In this document: positions 6,380 to 9,566 of the stretch, one piece after another
How the letters are laid out: each line of letters opens with the position of its first letter
Numbering within the stretch: position 1 is the stretch's first letter
Assembly (NCBI GenBank): GCA_009724975.1
Contig: SRXB01000058.1
Span: forward strand, 1-9,566
Direction of reading: 5' to 3'
DNA: 9,566 nucleotides
Source: a bacterium
GTDB taxonomy: Bacteria > Desulfobacterota > Deferrisomatia > Deferrisomatales > BM512
The notes under the pieces: model-generated
The model's input: only the letters and a program-made list of their open reading frames with translations
Told to the model about the DNA's origin: nothing
Databases searched by the model: none
Position numbers and translations under genes: made by a program

Positions 6380-6610
6380 TTACCGACCCTTTTAAGGGTA
6401 AAAACCGTCGATTAAGGACCAAAAAGCGTTGATGCAAAGTCAAAAACAATGCAAAAAACAAGCCTTTTTACACATAAAAGACGCATTTTGCGTGGCGAAA
6501 TCCTACACCGGCGCGCAAAAAATGTACAGTTTCAGCGAGATCCGTGGCTCTTTTTAAGGGCGATAAGGGTTAAAATCAGCCTTAAAAGTGGCGGATAAGG
6601 GAGCTTTAAG
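6380..6610. other. AT-richer divergent intergenic region with inverted and direct repeats
   Basis: This 231-base gap separates divergent genes. It holds ACCCTT/AAGGGT (6386-6391, 6394-6399), two ATGCAAA copies (6432-6438, 6449-6455; 17 bases start to start) and ACGCA-TTT-TGCGT (6481-6493). Further right are TTTTAAGG/CCTTAAAA arms (6552-6559, 6580-6587) and two GATAAGGG copies (6562-6569, 6594-6601). TAAAAT at 6571-6576 could be a -10 for the rightward gene, but no good -35 sits 16-18 bases before it. I saw no convincing sigma54 site and no coding region. Control of both flanking genes from here is expected by position. Confidence 0.6.
6386..6399 (-). promoter_or_regulatory. Inverted repeat covering the Shine-Dalgarno of the three-repeat protein gene
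   Basis: ACCCTT and AAGGGT arms with a 2-base centre lie 7-20 bases before the ATG at 6379. On the minus-strand message the downstream arm contains the AAGGG that best serves as Shine-Dalgarno. Alternatively this could be a protein operator, since it carries the same CCCTTAAAA core seen upstream of DUF362. A 2-base loop is too tight for a full RNA hairpin, so a DNA-binding site is at least as likely. Confidence 0.3.
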
Positions 6611-6958
6611 ATGCGGATGTGGATGGTGCGGCCTGAAATGATGTGCCAAAAACACCTTTTAGGCGAACATGTGGAGATTCACATGCTGGCAGGAACCCTT
6701 AAGCGGGGCAAATCCATAGCCCTCTTCATTGATAAAGGGCTTTTGGAGCCCTCCTCACTTGCCGAGAGGCACGACAAACTTGCGGAGGAGATGCTAAAAA
6801 GGGGGTTCCGGCACCTTTCTCCGCTGGGGCCAGAGACCGGCAAAATTATCGCCAATCTTGGGGAAAAAGAGAAAAACGCCAGGGTTGACCTCGGCAAATC
6901 CTCAGCTGAGCTGTGCGCGCGATGCCCCGAGTGCCGAAAACGCCTTGCCGAAACCTAG
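6611..6958 (+). CDS. Pyrimidine-dimer DNA glycosylase/endonuclease V-like small protein
   Basis: The 115-residue protein starts at 6611, with AGGGAG placed 7 bases ahead. The N-terminal MRMWMVRPEMMCQKHLLGEH (1-20) followed by VEIHM, and RHDKLAEEMLKRGFRHLSPL (53-72), fit the T4 endonuclease V/Pyr_excise family. QKHLLGEHVEI (13-23) aligns with the T4 helix carrying catalytic Glu23, giving Glu22 here. The T4 enzyme uses its N-terminal Thr2 amine to attack DNA; here residue 2 is Arg, so glycosylase chemistry is not assured. The C-terminal tail has CARCPEC (C102, C105, C108), possibly a metal site or structural feature of this bacterial branch. It would act in the cytoplasm on UV-damaged DNA if active. 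It is a lone gene, divergent from the redox block, and its stop overlaps the stop of the convergent glycosyltransferase gene. Confidence 0.6.
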   Translation: MRMWMVRPEMMCQKHLLGEHVEIHMLAGTLKRGKSIALFIDKGLLEPSSLAERHDKLAEEMLKRGFRHLSPLGPETGKIIANLGEKEKNARVDLGKSSAELCARCPECRKRLAET

Positions 6959-7947
6959 CCCTGTTTGCGGCAAAGATTCCGGGCAAGTTCGGCCAAAGCC
7001 TCCTCGCCAAGCCCCGCCGACTTCTCTATTACTGTGGTCGGCCCCGCCTTGACTTGTTTGTGTATGCTTCCCACATATTCGCCGATAATCCCGAGGAACA
7101 TCGAGTTGAGCCCTATGCCGAAGAGCAGGAGGATGACGATGGTGGTGAAGCCCGAGGGGAGTGTGTCTCGGTTGAAGAGCCAAAGGACGAAATAGCCCAA
7201 AGAGACCAGCGCCGAGGCGAACATCAGCATGAGGCCGAGGTAGCTGGCCATGCGCAAGGGCAAGGTGGAATGGTTCAATATCCCCGCCGTCGCAAGGCCG
7301 AGGTTTGAGGCGAGATCGAACTTGCTCTTGCCAGCCTGGCGCTTGTCGCGGTGGTATTCGATTCCCTTCTGGTTGAAGCCTAGCCCCGCTATTATCCCGC
7401 GAAGGTAGGGTGTGGCATCGTTGAGGTTTTTGAGCGCCGCCACAACCTTGCGGTCCACCAGGCGAAAATCCCCCGCGTCGTGCGGGAGCCTGTCCTCGGA
7501 GAGCTTGTCGATGAGGCGGTAAAAGACCTTCCTAAGCAGCGTCTTGAAGGCCGATTCGTGCCTTGAGAGCCTTACGCCGTAAACGACGTCGAAGCCGCCC
7601 TCCCACTCGTCCAGGAATTTGGCGATAAGCTCCGGCGGGTCCTCAAGGTCGGCGTCGAGCTGGACCACCGCGTCGCCGCTTGCGGCCAGATACCCCGTAA
7701 GTATCGAGCGCTGGTAGCCGAAATTCTTTGAAAAGCGTAGCGCCCGCACGCGCCGGTCCTGCGACGAAAAAGCCGTGAGGAGGGCGAAGGTGTTGTCGGT
7801 GCTGTGGTTGTCGGTGAAGACGAACTCAAAATCGTAGCGCTGGGCCAGCGAATCGGCCAGCGCCTTGACGCGGGCGAAGGTCTGCGGCAGCACCTCCTGC
7901 TCGTTGTAAACGGGGATGACGAGGCTGATGAGCTTTTTTTCCATCAT
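6955..7947 (-). CDS. Membrane-anchored family 2 glycosyltransferase (GtrB/dolichol-phosphate-transferase type)
   Basis: In the 330-residue protein the N-terminal GT-A domain opens with LISLVIPVYNEQEVL (6-20), followed by TDNHSTDNT (45-53), where many relatives have DDGS. The metal-binding DAD is at 98-100, within QLDADLEDPPE. HDAGDFRLVDR (156-166) and RQAGKSKF (203-210) are the acceptor-side motifs of this class. Two hydrophobic segments (about 233-256 and 266-290) form the C-terminal membrane anchor, followed by the typical QVKAGPTTVI tail. Relatives move a sugar from a nucleotide donor to polyprenyl phosphate or onto a lipid-linked glycan at the inner membrane. The donor cannot be told from sequence. 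Its ATG overlaps the stop of the upstream SDR gene (ATGA), so it belongs to the rfbH operon. An alternative start one codon later (7944) is equally possible. Confidence 0.85.
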   Translation of the reverse strand: MMEKKLISLVIPVYNEQEVLPQTFARVKALADSLAQRYDFEFVFTDNHSTDNTFALLTAFSSQDRRVRALRFSKNFGYQRSILTGYLAASGDAVVQLDADLEDPPELIAKFLDEWEGGFDVVYGVRLSRHESAFKTLLRKVFYRLIDKLSEDRLPHDAGDFRLVDRKVVAALKNLNDATPYLRGIIAGLGFNQKGIEYHRDKRQAGKSKFDLASNLGLATAGILNHSTLPLRMASYLGLMLMFASALVSLGYFVLWLFNRDTLPSGFTTIVILLLFGIGLNSMFLGIIGEYVGSIHKQVKAGPTTVIEKSAGLGEEALAELARNLCRKQG

Positions 7948-8858
7948 TTTGCCTGCCCGAAAATCTCCCTAAGGCCGCGCTCCACGCCATATGCGGGCCG
8001 CCAGCCTATAGAGAGAAAGGTTTTTTCGACGTTGGCGCTGCGTCCCATGACCTCGCGCTCACGATAGGGCCTTGCGCCCCACTTTATTTTTAGCGAAACG
8101 CCCCTGACGCGCTCGTAGAGGGCCACGAACTCCCTCAGGGTCAGCGCCTCGCCCGTCCCAAGCTCCACCGGCGGCAAGACCCTGGGGGCCTCCGCCCTTT
8201 CGAGGGTTTCCAGAGCTTTCAGATAACCCTCGGCGGCGTCGGAGGCGTAAACCAGCTCGAAAACCTGCTCGCCCGCGGTGAGGGACACCTCTTCGCCGCT
8301 TATGGCCGCGCGGTCGAGGAGGGAAAAGAGGTTGGCGCGCCCGTCCTCCGGCCCGAAGGTGCCGAAGGGCCGCAAGGTTATGGCCCGAAGGCCGTGGGCC
8401 GGGGCCAGATAGGCCAGAAGGTCGCCAAAAGCCCTTTTGGAGGCGGCGTAAAGGTCGACGGGGTCGTAAAGCCCCTCCTCGACCCGCTCCTCCCAGAAAC
8501 TTCCGGTGTTTACGACGTATTTGAGGCCGTTGGGCGCGCCCCATTCGATTAGCTGGCACCCCAGCTCTATGTTGGAGCGTATAACCTCGCCCGCCTGCGC
8601 CCTCTCGTCCTCGACCCGCACCAGCGCCGCAAGGTGGAAGAGCGCCTCGGGGGCGAAGGTTTCCATCGCCTCGCGGCAGCCTCCCGCCTGGGAGCCTTTT
8701 TTTGGCAGGAGCCGAGCGCCCGCTATCCCTTCGGGAAGGCCTCCGGCGTCCGCCCCCTCGACATCGAGGCAATAAACGCGGTGCGAGGTCTTTTCAAGGA
8801 GCCTCTTGACGACGTGTCGCCCCAGAAAGCCGAAGGCGCCGGTTACCAATACCTTCAT
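7944..8858 (-). CDS. NAD(P)-dependent epimerase/reductase (extended SDR), likely CDP-3,6-dideoxyhexose synthesis
   Basis: The 304-residue protein has the N-terminal Rossmann motif TGAFGFLG (6-13) and the catalytic Y137-AAS-K141 of LYAASKRA. NTGSFWEE (117-124), with the family serine or threonine, precedes the YxxxK. RPFGTFGPED (about residues 163-172) is the conserved active-site loop after it. The NTGSFW and DPVDLYAASK pattern resembles CDP-abequose/CDP-paratose synthases (RfbJ/RfbS type), which reduce the 4-keto group of the 3,6-dideoxy sugar made by RfbH. Position directly after rfbH, with TGATG start/stop overlap, supports that role. However, an epimerase acting on another nucleotide sugar cannot be excluded, so no gene symbol is given. 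The stop overlaps the glycosyltransferase start by 4 bases. Confidence 0.8.
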   Translation of the reverse strand: MKVLVTGAFGFLGRHVVKRLLEKTSHRVYCLDVEGADAGGLPEGIAGARLLPKKGSQAGGCREAMETFAPEALFHLAALVRVEDERAQAGEVIRSNIELGCQLIEWGAPNGLKYVVNTGSFWEERVEEGLYDPVDLYAASKRAFGDLLAYLAPAHGLRAITLRPFGTFGPEDGRANLFSLLDRAAISGEEVSLTAGEQVFELVYASDAAEGYLKALETLERAEAPRVLPPVELGTGEALTLREFVALYERVRGVSLKIKWGARPYREREVMGRSANVEKTFLSIGWRPAYGVERGLREIFGQAK

Positions 8859-9566
8859 CAGCCGCCCCTAGCGAGCTTCAGGAGGGTCTTTACCATGTAA
8901 TCTATCATCTCGTCGGTCAGCCCGGGGTAAACGCCGAGGAAAAAAGCGCCTTCGCAAATGGCGTCGGTGTTTTCAAGGCTACCCGCGACGCGGTGGGGGA
9001 CCCCCTTGTAGGCGGGCTGGCGCACAAGGTTGCCGCCGAAAAGCCTGCGGTGGCCGATTTTATGGCCCGCAAGGGCGTCGCAGATGCGCCCCAGCCTCTC
9101 GTGGTCGGGTTTTTTCATCGTCATGAGAAAACCGAACCACGAAGGGTCGCTACCGGGGGTGGCCTCCTGAAAAAGCCACTCGTCCCGAAGCTCGGAGAGC
9201 CCCGCGTAAAGCTTTTCGCGGTTTTTGCGGCGGGCGGCGGCGAATTCGGGGAGCCTTTTTAATTGTTCGCGCCCTATCGCGGCCTGTATGTCCAGCGGTT
9301 TTAAATTATAGCCGATGTGGCTGTAGACGTATTTGTGGTCGTAGCCGTCGGGGAGCGATTCCCATTTCCACTTGAAGCGGTTTTTGCAGGTGTCGTCCTC
9401 GCCGGAGGGGCACCAGCAATCGCGCCCCCAGTCGCGGAAGCTCTCGACCGCCTTTTTGAGCGCCCCGTCGTCGGTGTAGACCGCGCCCCCCTCGCCCATC
9501 GTTATGTGGTGGGGCGGGTAGAAGCTGGAGGTGGCGAGGTGGCCGAAGGTTCCGGTGAGCCTGCCC
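8858..9566 (-). CDS. rfbH: CDP-4-keto-6-deoxy-D-glucose 3-dehydrase (E1), C-terminal part; 5' end outside window
   Basis: About 235 C-terminal residues are visible; the frame stays open to the window edge, beyond the in-frame ATG at 9499. The enzyme is a PMP- and [2Fe-2S]-dependent dehydrase of the DegT/DnrJ aminotransferase fold that removes the C3 hydroxyl for 3,6-dideoxyhexoses. Two hallmarks are visible. SSFYPPHHITMGEGG (codons just before and at 9499) carries the HH where aminotransferases have the PLP-binding lysine. DCWCPSGEDDTC (about 9421-9386) gives the C-x-C-x7-C part of the iron-sulfur motif described for Yersinia E1. The fourth cysteine, expected about 57 residues earlier, would lie just outside the window. 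YDHKYVYSHIGYNLKPLDIQ-type sequence follows and is highly conserved in RfbH. The product would pass to an E3 reductase that I cannot see here, then to the SDR downstream. Confidence 0.93.
   Translation of the reverse strand, partial: GRLTGTFGHLATSSFYPPHHITMGEGGAVYTDDGALKKAVESFRDWGRDCWCPSGEDDTCKNRFKWKWESLPDGYDHKYVYSHIGYNLKPLDIQAAIGREQLKRLPEFAAARRKNREKLYAGLSELRDEWLFQEATPGSDPSWFGFLMTMKKPDHERLGRICDALAGHKIGHRRLFGGNLVRQPAYKGVPHRVAGSLENTDAICEGAFFLGVYPGLTDEMIDYMVKTLLKLARGG

Noticed and set aside
6400..6600. Sigma54 or strong sigma70 promoters in the divergent gap
   Set aside because: No TGGCAC-N5-TTGCA match was seen, and TTGACT-like or TAAAAT-like hexamers lack partners at the right spacing.
8059..8772. 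237-residue minus-strand open frame inside the SDR gene
   Set aside because: It is a shadow frame of the epimerase with Arg/Pro/Gly-rich composition typical of GC-rich DNA.

Overview
The window is GC-rich DNA from a Gram-negative bacterium. The signs are several Sec signal peptides, a Tat signal, a membrane polyferredoxin of the NapH/NapG type and a 3,6-dideoxyhexose (O-antigen type) sugar locus. The polyferredoxin and DUF362 content suggests an anaerobic or facultative organism with respiratory versatility. A deltaproteobacterial lineage (Desulfuromonas/Geobacter-like) is my guess, but nothing here proves the taxon. No rRNA, tRNA, CRISPR array, insertion sequence or phage gene was seen.

Region 1 (1-1743, plus strand) holds two exported proteins. 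The first has the alkaline phosphatase fold and intact reading frame, but several catalytic and metal-binding residues are replaced, including the nucleophilic serine. It looks like a pseudoenzyme. The second is a 159-residue secreted protein with six cysteines that I do not recognise. It has a good sigma70-like promoter just upstream.

Region 2 (1744-6379, minus strand) is a four-gene block transcribed right to left. It begins with a secreted protein of three carboxypeptidase-regulatory-like repeats. Next come a secreted right-handed beta-helix protein and a Tat-exported DUF362 protein. The last gene is a membrane polyferredoxin that fuses a NapH-like part to a NapG-like part and carries six [4Fe-4S] motifs. 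The DUF362 and polyferredoxin genes are translationally coupled. The set reads as an uncharacterised envelope redox module; its substrate and partners are unknown. A CCCTTAAAA-type motif occurs upstream of both sub-blocks.

Region 3 (6380-6610) is a 231-bp AT-richer intergenic region between divergent genes, with several inverted and direct repeats. Region 4 (6611-6958, plus) encodes a small protein of the pyrimidine-dimer glycosylase/endonuclease V type. Its stop codon overlaps that of the convergent gene.

Region 5 (6955-9566, minus) is the 3' end of a sugar/O-antigen operon. It contains rfbH (CDP-4-keto-6-deoxyglucose 3-dehydrase, 5' end outside the window), an extended SDR epimerase/reductase that probably finishes a CDP-3,6-dideoxyhexose, and a membrane-anchored GT2 glycosyltransferase. 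Start and stop codons overlap at both junctions.
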